A stretch of DNA of 28,808 bases from a virus, in the IMG/VR virus record IMGVR_UViG_3300045284_000365, positions 1-28,808 of that record. One strand, given 5' to 3'. This document shows, in pieces, positions 16,210 to 22,448 of the stretch. The translations under genes and the position numbers were made by a program. The notes under the pieces were generated by a model. The model was not told the origin of the DNA. It ran no database searches and was given only the letters and a program-made list of their open reading frames with translations. The first letter of the stretch is position 1. Every line of letters starts with the position of its first letter.

Positions 16210-16282
16210 CTGGCGCTGGCTCGCCGTTTTCACCGTGTTCCTGGTGGTGCTCGCGTTCATCCTGGTCGCCGTCGTCACCTGA
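16190..16282 (+). CDS. 30-residue membrane peptide
   Basis: ATG preceded by TGGAGG, overlapping the end of the coiled-coil holin-like gene by 20 bases. The sequence is a short polar/aromatic head (MKAPTFDWRW) followed by one membrane helix of ~19 residues (LAVFTVFLVVLAFILVAVV). Probably part of the lysis block. It is too short for family assignment, and reality rests on its ribosome site and position. Confidence 0.5.
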   Translation: MKAPTFDWRWLAVFTVFLVVLAFILVAVVT

Positions 16283-16295
16283 AAGGTGGTGGGAC

Positions 16296-16478
16296 ATGGC
16301 TCACTACGCGAAGTTCATCGCCGCCCTCGCCGCCGCCCTGGCGGTGACCGGCACCTGTCTCGCCGACGGCCAGATCACCGCGGCGGAATGGGTCGCCATC
16401 GCCGTCGCCTTCGTCGGAGCGCTCGCCGTCCGCCAGGTCACCAACGCACCCGCCGAGGAGCAGCATGACGCAATCTGA
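16296..16478 (+). CDS. Holin-like small membrane protein
   Basis: A 60-residue protein with two hydrophobic segments (residues ~5-22 and ~32-47) separated by a short polar turn (DGQITAAEW), ending in the NAPAEE tail. This two-helix plan with a polar C-terminus, next to endolysin, is typical of small holins of actinophages. AAAGGTGG lies upstream. Upstream in-frame codons belong to a shadow of the preceding gene. Likely holin or partner of the other membrane proteins here. Confidence 0.65.
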   Translation: MAHYAKFIAALAAALAVTGTCLADGQITAAEWVAIAVAFVGALAVRQVTNAPAEEQHDAI

Positions 16479-16608
16479 TGTCGCCTACCTGATAGCCGCC
16501 ATCCTGTTCGCCGTCGTGTTCGTCATGAACCTCGTCGAACGAGCCGTCGTCGCCGCCTTGTACGCCGCCGGGCTGACCGCGCTCGCTGTCGGCCTGCTCA
16601 TCACCTAA
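16465..16608 (+). CDS. Small two-helix membrane protein
   Basis: A 47-residue ORF with GAGGAG seven bases before its ATG, overlapping the end of the previous gene by 14 bases. Two hydrophobic helices (residues ~7-22 and ~28-46) flank a single charged pair (VER). It is the fourth membrane-protein gene in a row after endolysin. A second holin, an antiholin or a lysis accessory is plausible; nothing distinguishes these. Confidence 0.6.
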   Translation: MTQSDVAYLIAAILFAVVFVMNLVERAVVAALYAAGLTALAVGLLIT

Positions 16609-16624
16609 ACCCATAGGGAGCAAC

Positions 16625-17344
16625 ATGCAATCAGAAGGAATCATCGCCCCCGACGGCGACCTGTTCCTCAAGGTCATACGCGGTGAGACATGGTCGACCC
16701 CCGAATATCCGCCCGACCCGACACACCGTGAGATCGCCCGCTGGGCGCTCCCGCGCGCCGACCTCCCCGCGGCGGTGAACGACTGGCGCACCGCCAACTT
16801 CCGGCACTTCTCCAAAGGCTGGGGGAAACTCGCCGTCGCTCGAGCGGCGCAGCGCGTCCACGGGATGCCGTTCATCTACGGCGCGCTCTGGCTTCGGGTG
16901 TTCCGCGGGGACGGCGACATCGAAGAGCTCGGCCTCGCATCGCTCCGGGTTGTCACGAACGCCGGTGTCGCCTACCTCACCGCCGACATAGCCGGCGGCG
17001 CCAGCGACTCGAACCTGTTCAAGTTCCACGGCTTCGGCACCGGTGGCACCGCCGAAGCCGCCGCCGACACCGCACTCGTCACCGAAGAAACCACCCAGTA
17101 CAACCCGGACAACACCCGCCCCACCGGATCGCAGAACTCGAGCACCAACACCTACACGACCGTCGCCACCTACTCGCCCGACTCGGGTGCGACGAGAGCG
17201 ATCACCGAGCACGGCATCTTCACCCAAGCGGCGACCGGTGGCGGCACCCTGTGGGATCGCACCCTGTTCTCGGTCGTCAACCTCGTCGCCTCGAGCGACT
17301 CGCTCCAAGCCACCTACGTGGCGACCTTCCCCGCAGGGAGCTGA
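16625..17344 (+). CDS. Structural protein, tail or fibre type
   Basis: A 239-residue protein. The N-terminal ~95 residues are mixed alpha/beta with RFFSKGW-like basic/aromatic parts. The C-terminal half (LRVVTNAGVAYLTADIAGG, FKFHGFGTGGTAEA, then ITEHGIFTQAATGGGTLWDRTLFSVVNL) is a beta domain I recall from phage tail or fibre genes in many high-GC phages. AGGGAG lies about six bases upstream of the ATG. It begins a second structural block downstream of the lysis genes. Confidence 0.65.
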   Translation: MQSEGIIAPDGDLFLKVIRGETWSTPEYPPDPTHREIARWALPRADLPAAVNDWRTANFRHFSKGWGKLAVARAAQRVHGMPFIYGALWLRVFRGDGDIEELGLASLRVVTNAGVAYLTADIAGGASDSNLFKFHGFGTGGTAEAAADTALVTEETTQYNPDNTRPTGSQNSSTNTYTTVATYSPDSGATRAITEHGIFTQAATGGGTLWDRTLFSVVNLVASSDSLQATYVATFPAGS

Positions 17345-17347
17345 CCG

Positions 17348-17902
17348 ATGCCCGTCAACTTGTTCGACGCCCCGCTCGGACCGCTCATGCCGGGCGCGTC
17401 CATCGCGCAGAACACATTCACCGCAGCGAAGGATCTGCCGGTCGGTGAGAACGCCACGGCGTTGTATACCGTGTTCGGTCAGACGGTTCACCCCGGAACG
17501 CAGATGGTCGTCGAGGCGTGGGGCGTCGCATCGAACACCGCCACACCGACTCTCATCCTCGGCGTCTACTGGGGAGGCGTCGCCGGCACCGCACTCGCCG
17601 CGTCGACCGCAAAGACAACGACGACAGCGATGAGCAACTGGGAATGGCACCTCTGGTTCGCCGGACGGTTCACCAACGTCGGGACGGCCACCACCGGCGG
17701 TTCGTTCATCGGTTCCGGCTATTGGAACCTTCCGACGTCGTTGACGGCCTGGACGCAGATTCGGCTACCGGAAACAGCACCGGCCGCCGTCGCCATCGAC
17801 ACGACGATCAACAAGACCGTGACGATCGGCGCGACCTGGTCGGCGTCGAGCGTGTCGAACACGATCACCTGCCACTATTGCAACGTCGATATCCGCGGCT
17901 GA
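17348..17902 (+). CDS. Predicted virion protein (beta-rich)
   Basis: A 184-residue Thr/Ala/Gly-rich protein dominated by alternating beta strands (TQMVVEAWGVASNTATPTLILGVYWGG, then WEWHLWFAGRFTNVGTATTGGSFIGSGYWNLP). GCAGGGAGC precedes the ATG. This composition and the repeating strand pattern are typical of capsid- or tail-surface jelly-roll proteins. No family recognised. It is one of five consecutive surface-type proteins before the late terminator. Confidence 0.55.
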   Translation: MPVNLFDAPLGPLMPGASIAQNTFTAAKDLPVGENATALYTVFGQTVHPGTQMVVEAWGVASNTATPTLILGVYWGGVAGTALAASTAKTTTTAMSNWEWHLWFAGRFTNVGTATTGGSFIGSGYWNLPTSLTAWTQIRLPETAPAAVAIDTTINKTVTIGATWSASSVSNTITCHYCNVDIRG

Positions 17903-17914
17903 TCGGAGGTCGAA

Positions 17915-18175
17915 GTGGCCGGCTTCGTTCTCCCCTACACCGACCCGGCGACCTGGCAGCCGATCCCCGTATCCGGTTCGGCCGGACAGGTACACGTAAC
18001 GAACCCGTCGAGCGACGCGCCCTGCTACATCAACATCTACACGCAGGGCGGCACGTTCATCTTCTCCGGCTGGAAATGCCATCCGCTCGAAACGATCATC
18101 GTCACGTTTCCCGCCGGTGCCACCTGTAGCGCGGCGTCCTGCGGTCCGATGACCGCCGACGTCACGGCCGGCTGA
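17915..18175 (+). CDS. Small beta-rich virion protein
   Basis: An 86-residue protein. GTG start with CGGAGG about six bases upstream. It reads as a single small beta sandwich (WQPIPVSGSAGQVHVTNPSS, YINIYTQGGTFIFSGWKCHPLETIIVTFPAG) with four Cys residues. Its stop overlaps the next ATG by one base. Family not recognised; a small fibre or decoration subunit is the likely class from context. Confidence 0.55.
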   Translation: MAGFVLPYTDPATWQPIPVSGSAGQVHVTNPSSDAPCYINIYTQGGTFIFSGWKCHPLETIIVTFPAGATCSAASCGPMTADVTAG

Positions 18176-19740
18176 TGGCCGTCGCCTTCGACGCACTAGG
18201 TCCGTCCGGTACCGGACAGATCGCCGGGATAAACCCGCCTGGCGTCGCGTTGACGTGGTCGCACACCTGCACCGGGACGAACCTCCTTCTCGTCGTCGGT
18301 GTCAACTGCACCGTGAACCCGGACACCGGACTTTCGACGACGGCGACGTACAACGCGGTGTCGATGACATCGCTCGGTGTCGTGCATTCCGGCGGGTCGA
18401 CGTCGGGTTACGTCCAGTTCTTCTATCTGATCAATCCGGCGTCCGGCGCTAATAACGTCGTCGTCACCGCAGCCGGCAGCACCGGGGGGTCCGTCGACTA
18501 CGGCGGCGGTTCGATCAGCTTCACCGGCGTCCACCAGACGACGCCGCTCGGTTCGCCGTTCACCAACACGGCGAACGGGACCAGTGTCTCGGTCAACGTG
18601 ACCGGCACCACCGCCGGCAACATGGTCGTAGACACCGCGTGCGCCGGGACGAGCATGACATCCGTCGGCGGCTCCCAAACGCAACGGGTCCACGCCAACA
18701 CCGGTAGCGGCGCCGCCGCCAACCAACTCGGCATGTCCACCGCGGCGGCCGGCGGCACGGTCACCATGACGTGGAACGGTGGTGCCGACTTCTGGGGCAT
18801 CATCGCCGCCGAAGTCCTAGCCGCCGGCGGTGCGGCGGTCACCGCGACGTCATCTCCACTGTTCGCGCTGGCCGGTCCCGGCGCAGTTGGAACGCCGCTC
18901 GCCTTCCAGTGGCAGCAGCTACACGGTGTCGACCCGAGCGGCGGTCTGTTCACGGCGAGCCTGTCGGGTTCGGTCACTCCGACCGGCGCTATCGCCAAAC
19001 AGGCGAACAAGGCGTTGGCCGGGTCCAGCACCGCTACCGGTACACCGGCGAAACAGGCACAGAAACCGCTAGCCGGGAGTTCGACCTCGAGCGGTGCGCT
19101 CGCCAAACAGGCACAGAAAGCCTTTGCCGGGTCGGTGACGCCGTCGGGTGTCCTGACCGCCATCAAAGTCGTGCTCCGCTCGTTCGCCGGCAGCGTCACC
19201 GCGACCGGTGCGTTGGTGAAACAGGTCGCCAAAGCCCTCGCGGGGTCGACCAGCCCGAGCGGCAGCTTGGCGAAGCAGGACGCCAAAGCGTTCGCCGGGT
19301 CGGCGACCCCGGCGGGCGCGTTGGCGAAACAGGCACAGAAAGCTCTCGCCGGGTCGAGCACCGCAACCGGCGCTCTGACGACGGTCCGCGTCATCCTCCG
19401 CTCCTACGCCGGGACGGTCACCGCGGCCGGTGCCCTCGTACGGCAGGCCCAGAAGGCGCTCAGCGGCTCGAGCACGGCGTCGGGCACCATCACACGCCAG
19501 ACGGCCAAAGGGCTCGCAGGAACCGTCACAGCATCCGGCGCCCTCGCCAAGCTCGTCCGCAAGGCGTACGCCGGGACACTCACCGCCGTCGGCACGCTCA
19601 CCACTCAACTCGCAGGCGCCCAGCTCCCCGCGGCCGAGAAGGCGAAACGAACCTGGCGCATCGACAACCGGCGCACCGCCGCCGCCGACAACCGGCGGAT
19701 CTGGCGCATCGACAACCGGCGCACCTGGAAAGAGGACTAG
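18175..19740 (+). CDS. Repeat-containing surface / fibre-like protein
   Basis: A 521-residue protein of three parts. Residues ~1-225 form a beta-sandwich domain (TWSHTCTGTNLLLVVGVNCT, NNVVVTAAGS, VDTACAGTSM, VTMTWNGGADFWGIIAAEV) of a kind found in surface and phage proteins. Residues 262-483 are twelve tandem repeats of 18-20 residues with consensus ALAGSxTxxGALAKQAQK. The end holds WRIDNRR repeats. It has no Cys in the repeat region and is Lys-rich, so the repeat is probably an extended fibre or a flexible stalk. No signal peptide. Tail fibre role inferred from location in the late block. Confidence 0.65.
   Translation: MAVAFDALGPSGTGQIAGINPPGVALTWSHTCTGTNLLLVVGVNCTVNPDTGLSTTATYNAVSMTSLGVVHSGGSTSGYVQFFYLINPASGANNVVVTAAGSTGGSVDYGGGSISFTGVHQTTPLGSPFTNTANGTSVSVNVTGTTAGNMVVDTACAGTSMTSVGGSQTQRVHANTGSGAAANQLGMSTAAAGGTVTMTWNGGADFWGIIAAEVLAAGGAAVTATSSPLFALAGPGAVGTPLAFQWQQLHGVDPSGGLFTASLSGSVTPTGAIAKQANKALAGSSTATGTPAKQAQKPLAGSSTSSGALAKQAQKAFAGSVTPSGVLTAIKVVLRSFAGSVTATGALVKQVAKALAGSTSPSGSLAKQDAKAFAGSATPAGALAKQAQKALAGSSTATGALTTVRVILRSYAGTVTAAGALVRQAQKALSGSSTASGTITRQTAKGLAGTVTASGALAKLVRKAYAGTLTAVGTLTTQLAGAQLPAAEKAKRTWRIDNRRTAAADNRRIWRIDNRRTWKED
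18958..19623 (+). repeat. Twelve tandem coding repeats with four-unit higher-order period
   Basis: Units are 18,18,18,20,18,18,18,20,18,18,18,20 codons long. Each has the core (A/S)GSxTxxG. Units 4, 8 and 12 carry a different C-terminal half (VLTAIKVVLR, ALTTVRVILR, TLTTQLAGAQ). Units 5 and 9 both start S(F/Y)AG(S/T)VTA. The real period is therefore four units, 74 residues or 222 bases. Confidence 0.9.
19651..19737 (+). repeat. C-terminal WRIDNRR repeats
   Basis: Three tandem copies of a DNRR motif, two of them TWRIDNRRT/IWRIDNRRT and one a shorter AAADNRR, ending WKED. The two full copies share an almost identical DNA core (TGGCGCATCGACAACCGGCG). Confidence 0.8.
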
Positions 19741-20088
19741 ATGGCCGACGGCCCGATCACCAGGTTCATCAACGACGAACAACCCGACATCGTCGTCACG
19801 TTCATCTCGAACGGTGTCTCACCCGACATGTCGACCGGCTGGACGTTCACGTTCGTCGTCGTATCGGCGGCCGGCGCCACGCTCCTCACCAAAACCACCG
19901 GGATCACCGGCGCCACCGGAGGAGTCGTCACCGTCCTCCTCACCGGCACCGAGTTGTCGAGCGCGGCGGTCACCGCGACGTTCGCCGTCGACAACGTCAG
20001 CTATCCGGTCTACCTCACGGCGCGCCGTACCTCCGACTCGTCGGACCTGACCGCCAAAGAGGTGCTCGTCATGAAATGGCGGCCGTGA
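19741..20088 (+). CDS. Small virion protein (Ig-like, baseplate/fibre type)
   Basis: A 115-residue protein starting immediately after the stop of the repeat protein gene. It looks like one beta-sandwich: DIVVTFISNGVSPDMSTGWTF, LLTKTTGITGATGGVVTVLLTGTEL, ATFAVDNVSYPVYLTARRTSD. Proteins with this plan often form the N-terminal domain of upper baseplate or fibre adaptors. It is the last gene before the late terminator. Exact role unknown. Confidence 0.55.
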   Translation: MADGPITRFINDEQPDIVVTFISNGVSPDMSTGWTFTFVVVSAAGATLLTKTTGITGATGGVVTVLLTGTELSSAAVTATFAVDNVSYPVYLTARRTSDSSDLTAKEVLVMKWRP

Positions 20089-20120
20089 ACTAACCTCACC
20101 GTCGCTACCTTCCACGCATT

Positions 20121-20172
20121 CAGCCCACCGGTCGGTCCCCTCAGACTGCTACCGGTGGGCTGTTTGCGTTCT
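20121..20172 (+). terminator. Late-region terminator
   Basis: Perfect 12-bp inverted repeat (CAGCCCACCGGT / ACCGGTGGGCTG) with an 18-base loop, followed by TTTGCGTT. It lies 32 bases after the last late gene and just before the end of a convergent gene, so it separates the two transcription units. The T tract is weak, but position and stem are good. Confidence 0.8.
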
Positions 20173-20410
20173 AGCGGTAGGTCTTCGGAGTCGGCGGCAA
20201 GCGTCGCATCGCTTCGGCTTGTGCAGCCGATTTCCGACGGCTGTGGATGACGAACGGGACGAGGATGGCAACGGCGACGAAGCTGACGATGATCTCTGCC
20301 GCCGAGGTGCTCCCGATCCGGATGCCTACCAGCGCGCCGTACGCGCCGGCGAGGATCGCTGCCACCGATATGAGTATCCGCCGGGCCTTTACCTGATCTG
20401 CTGTCGCCAT
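20171..20410 (-). CDS. Small two-helix membrane protein
   Basis: A 79-residue protein on the minus strand. Two hydrophobic helices (residues ~12-30 and ~37-55: ILISVAAILAGAYGALVGI and AAEIIVSFVAVAILVPFVI) are followed by a basic tail. The ATG at 20410 has AAGGG about seven bases upstream. Earlier in-frame ATGs at 20425 and 20476 read through the arm-site DNA (SRDIRGMG) and are less likely. It lies between the late terminator and attP. It could be a lysogeny-expressed membrane protein, such as a superinfection-exclusion factor; that is inference. Confidence 0.6.
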   Translation of the reverse strand: MATADQVKARRILISVAAILAGAYGALVGIRIGSTSAAEIIVSFVAVAILVPFVIHSRRKSAAQAEAMRRLPPTPKTYR

Positions 20411-20423
20411 GTCGTCCCTTCCC

Positions 20424-20442
20424 ATCCCGCGGATATCCCGCG
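20424..20442 (+). repeat. Integrase arm-type site pair, left of attP (putative)
   Basis: Two direct copies of ATCCCGCG eleven bases apart (20424-20431 and 20435-20442). The same pair recurs on the other side of the tRNA-derived core with a single mismatch in 22 bases. Direct repeats on both flanks of a tyrosine-integrase core are the usual arm sites. Confidence 0.65.
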
Positions 20443-20575
20443 ACCCGAACCTACCAACGACCACCAAGAAACCCATAACACCTGCTAGAGCCTACTAACC
20501 CGTTTGCCGGTCTGACCTGCCCCGATACCAAGCGTTTCCGCAGGTCACAGCATCAAACCACCCACACGGACTCCA

Positions 20576-20621
20576 CCCTTACAAGGAAGGGGTCGGGGGT
20601 TCGAGTCCCTCAGCGCCCACC
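20576..20621 (+). other. attP core: 3' half of a tRNA-Val(TAC) gene
   Basis: From the anticodon loop on, the sequence reads as a tRNA 3' half. Anticodon loop CTTACAA (anticodon TAC), 3' anticodon stem GGAAG, variable GGGTC, T arm GGGGG-TTCGAGT-CCCTC, acceptor strand AGCGCCC, discriminator A, then CC. The matching 5' half is absent: upstream CCACC cannot pair with GGAAG, and no D arm or 5' acceptor strand occurs. This is the identity segment a phage carries to rebuild the tRNA on integration, so this is attP rather than a tRNA gene. Confidence 0.85.
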
Positions 20622-20681
20622 CCCGAAACCCCTGCTCAGCGCCTGTTTGTCTCGGGATGACAAACCCGGCGGCCGGTGCCC

Positions 20682-20720
20682 ATCCCGCGAATATCCCGCG
20701 GCTCACGTCGCCGTCCCGCG
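20682..20720 (+). repeat. Integrase arm-type sites, right of attP (putative)
   Basis: ATCCCGCG at 20682-20689 and 20693-20700, eleven bases apart as on the left side, plus a variant GTCCCGCG at 20713-20720 inside the 3' end of the neighbouring small gene. These are 60-100 bases from the core. Confidence 0.65.
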
Positions 20721-20975
20721 AAGTTGAGCCGCCAAGTCCTTTCGTCGCTCATTGACACAGCCCCATCCGCCGAGGTCGATTTGCATGGCGCCGCACGCGC
20801 ATCGCTCAACAAGCGTGAACTCATCCATCCATCCCCGCGTTTGTGTCCAGCACTTGTGTCGCTTCCGGGGAAGTGGCGCGTTGTACCAGCCGACGCCATC
20901 GAGGTGCCACAGTTCGGCTCGGCCTCTGACCGACACCGACTCGTCGTAGACGTAGCGGTCAGTTTCCGCGGTCAT
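20703..20975 (-). CDS. Small Cys-containing protein downstream of integrase
   Basis: A 90-residue protein. Its ATG overlaps the integrase stop (ATGA), so the two are coupled. Sequence: VYDESVSVRGRAELWHLDGVGWYNAP, then KRHKCWTQTRGW and the CACGAM motif (with CWT and a later WGC), suggesting a small zinc-binding or beta fold. Similar short genes occur in actinophages without known function. Its position in the integrase operon makes an integration or lysogeny role possible. Confidence 0.7.
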   Translation of the reverse strand: MTAETDRYVYDESVSVRGRAELWHLDGVGWYNAPLPRKRHKCWTQTRGWMDEFTLVERCACGAMQIDLGGWGCVNERRKDLAAQLRGTAT

Positions 20976-22105
20976 TTTGCTTCCTTTCGGATCGGTACCA
21001 CCGGCGCCCGTTCGACACGCTGCGTTCGCGCCGTCTCGACCATCGCGTCAAGGCCGCGCGCCACCGCACCGTCACGGGTCTGGACGGTGTGTTGATACTT
21101 CGCGGCGGCACGCGTCGACGAATGGCCGATGCGCGCCATGATGTCGCGCGGTGTCGCACCGGTCGCCGCCGCCATCGTCCCCGCCGCATGCCGTAGATCG
21201 TGCAGGTGCAACTCGGGACGGCCGATGGCGTCGCGCGCCGTCGCCCATGCCCGGTAGATCGCCTTCGGCCGCAACGGCACACCCCGCGCGCCGACGAACA
21301 CCGGCGCGTCACGGTCGGCCGGGGTGAACCGGTCCAAGTGTTCGGCGAGCACGTCGCGCACGACTGCCGGCAGTGTCACCGTCCGATACCCGGCACGCGT
21401 CTTCGGTTCCTTCACGACACGCCGGCCGCCGTCGACGAACACATGCTCCACCTCGACGACCACGACGCCGTGGACCAGGTCGACGTGGCGGCGCCGCAGG
21501 CCGATCAGTTCACCGCGACGCAACCCGGCGAACCCGGCCAACACGACAACGGCACGGAACCGTTCGTCGATCGCGTCGACCAGCTCGAGCACCTCGCTCG
21601 GTGACACGTACGGCCGCTCCGCAGACCGGTCCTCCGAGGCGCCAGAGATGCGACACGGGTTCTTCGCGATGATGCCGTCACCGACGGCCTCGTTGAGCAC
21701 ACGCCGCAACACCCGGTAAGCCGACGCCGCCACCGACCACGACCGCCGCTCCACCAGCTCGCTGTGCCACAGCCGCACGTCTTCCGGTCGTAGCTTTCCC
21801 AACGGCCGGCGGCCGAGCACGTCGGCGATGTGCAGGTTCCACGCCTGCTCGTATCGTGCCCGTGTCGTCTCGGCGAGCCGGGCCCGGTTCGACGCCCACC
21901 ACGACACCCAGTAGTTGTTCAGCGTGCGTCGACCGTTGGCCGGGTCGATGGCGATACCCAACACCGCGGCCGCTTCCTCGGTGGCGGCATGAGCACGCGC
22001 GTCGGCGAGCCGATCGAAACTACGGGAACGCTCCCTGCCGTCGACGCGCCAGCGCACCTCGTAGCGGACACCGCCAGCGGTCTGCCGTTTCTCGATGTGT
22101 GCCAT
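20972..22105 (-). CDS. int: Tyrosine site-specific integrase
   Basis: Catalyses attP x attB recombination. 377 residues from ATG 22105; a longer frame upstream lies inside the preceding HTH gene and is rejected. The N-terminus (residues ~1-50) is an arm-binding-like beta domain (GVRYEVRWRVDGRERSRSFDRLADARAHA). The core-binding SAM-like domain spans ~60-155, and the catalytic domain ~165-360 with Arg196 (GLRRGEL), Lys235 (PKT), His302-xx-Arg305 (HDLRH), His328 (IGHSS) and nucleophile Tyr337 (KYQHT). The gene faces away from its promoter towards attP, 350 bases away. The upstream HTH gene ends one base before its ATG. Confidence 0.95.
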   Translation of the reverse strand: MAHIEKRQTAGGVRYEVRWRVDGRERSRSFDRLADARAHAATEEAAAVLGIAIDPANGRRTLNNYWVSWWASNRARLAETTRARYEQAWNLHIADVLGRRPLGKLRPEDVRLWHSELVERRSWSVAASAYRVLRRVLNEAVGDGIIAKNPCRISGASEDRSAERPYVSPSEVLELVDAIDERFRAVVVLAGFAGLRRGELIGLRRRHVDLVHGVVVVEVEHVFVDGGRRVVKEPKTRAGYRTVTLPAVVRDVLAEHLDRFTPADRDAPVFVGARGVPLRPKAIYRAWATARDAIGRPELHLHDLRHAAGTMAAATGATPRDIMARIGHSSTRAAAKYQHTVQTRDGAVARGLDAMVETARTQRVERAPVVPIRKEAK

Positions 22106-22106
22106 C

Positions 22107-22397
22107 TCAGCCGCGACCGTATTTGCGTTGCGCCGCCTGCCGGGAGGACAGGCCGAGTTCATCGGCGATCTCCACCCACGACGCCTTCTGTGCCCGTGCC
22201 GCGTCCACGGCGTCCTGCACGACCTGCTCGGCGGCTGCCAGTTTCGCGTCAGCTTGATTGCGCTCGCGAGCGGCGCGTCCAACGGCGACGAGCGCGTCCC
22301 ACCGGTCCCTGTCCATGTCGAGTGGTGGCCGTCCGCGGGGCACAAGTCCCTGACTAGGACGTTCGCCCACGTTTATCAATTGTGTCATCACCTTCAT
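22107..22397 (-). CDS. Small HTH DNA-binding protein, first gene of the integrase operon
   Basis: A 96-residue protein, helical and Arg/Ala-rich (RWDALVAVGRAARERNQADAKLAAAEQVVQDAVDAARAQ). It ends in a helix-turn-helix (ASWVEIADELGLSSRQAAQRKYG, residues ~70-93), a motif common in small actinobacterial DNA-binding proteins. The predicted promoter places transcription start within about three bases of the ATG at 22397, so that start is chosen; ATG 22388 is the alternative. Candidate lysogeny regulator, possibly acting on the twin dyads in its own promoter. No typical cI-like repressor is seen elsewhere. Confidence 0.7.
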   Translation of the reverse strand: MKVMTQLINVGERPSQGLVPRGRPPLDMDRDRWDALVAVGRAARERNQADAKLAAAEQVVQDAVDAARAQKASWVEIADELGLSSRQAAQRKYGRG

Positions 22398-22404
22398 GAC
22401 ACAA
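22380..22404. promoter_or_regulatory. Operator-like dyad over the operon start
   Basis: Perfect 9-bp inverted repeat TTGTGTCAT-N7-ATGACACAA. Its inner part has the form TGTCA-N9-TGACA, shared with a second dyad 47 bases away. It covers the predicted transcription start and both possible start codons of the HTH gene. Confidence 0.7.
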
Positions 22405-22405
22405 G

Positions 22406-22435
22406 GTATTACCCCCAGAGGGTGAGAGTTGTCAA
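22406..22435 (-). promoter_or_regulatory. Promoter of the integrase operon
   Basis: On the minus strand, consensus -35 TTGACA (22435-22430), an 18-base spacer, and -10 TAATAC (22411-22406). Transcription would begin at about 22398-22400, giving a leaderless or nearly leaderless mRNA for the HTH gene, integrase and small Cys protein. Confidence 0.75.
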
Positions 22436-22448
22436 CGTCATGGTGACA
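22430..22448. promoter_or_regulatory. Second operator-like dyad on the -35 box
   Basis: TGTCA-N9-TGACA, the same half-sites and spacing as the dyad over the start. The left half is the complement of part of the -35 hexamer, so a protein bound here would block RNA polymerase. Confidence 0.65.

Noticed and set aside
16631-17650. 339-codon minus-strand ORF opposite structural genes
   Set aside because: Antisense shadow crossing two coupled plus-strand genes.
20411-20476. Longer start for the two-helix membrane protein
   Set aside because: It would translate the repeated arm-site DNA; the later ATG has a ribosome site.
20576-20621. Functional tRNA-Val gene
   Set aside because: Only the 3' half is present; the anticodon stem does not pair and there is no D arm or 5' acceptor strand.
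22106-22345. N-terminal extension of the integrase by 80 residues
   Set aside because: The extension lies in another frame of the HTH gene and is unlike integrases; MAHIEKRQ is the expected beginning.
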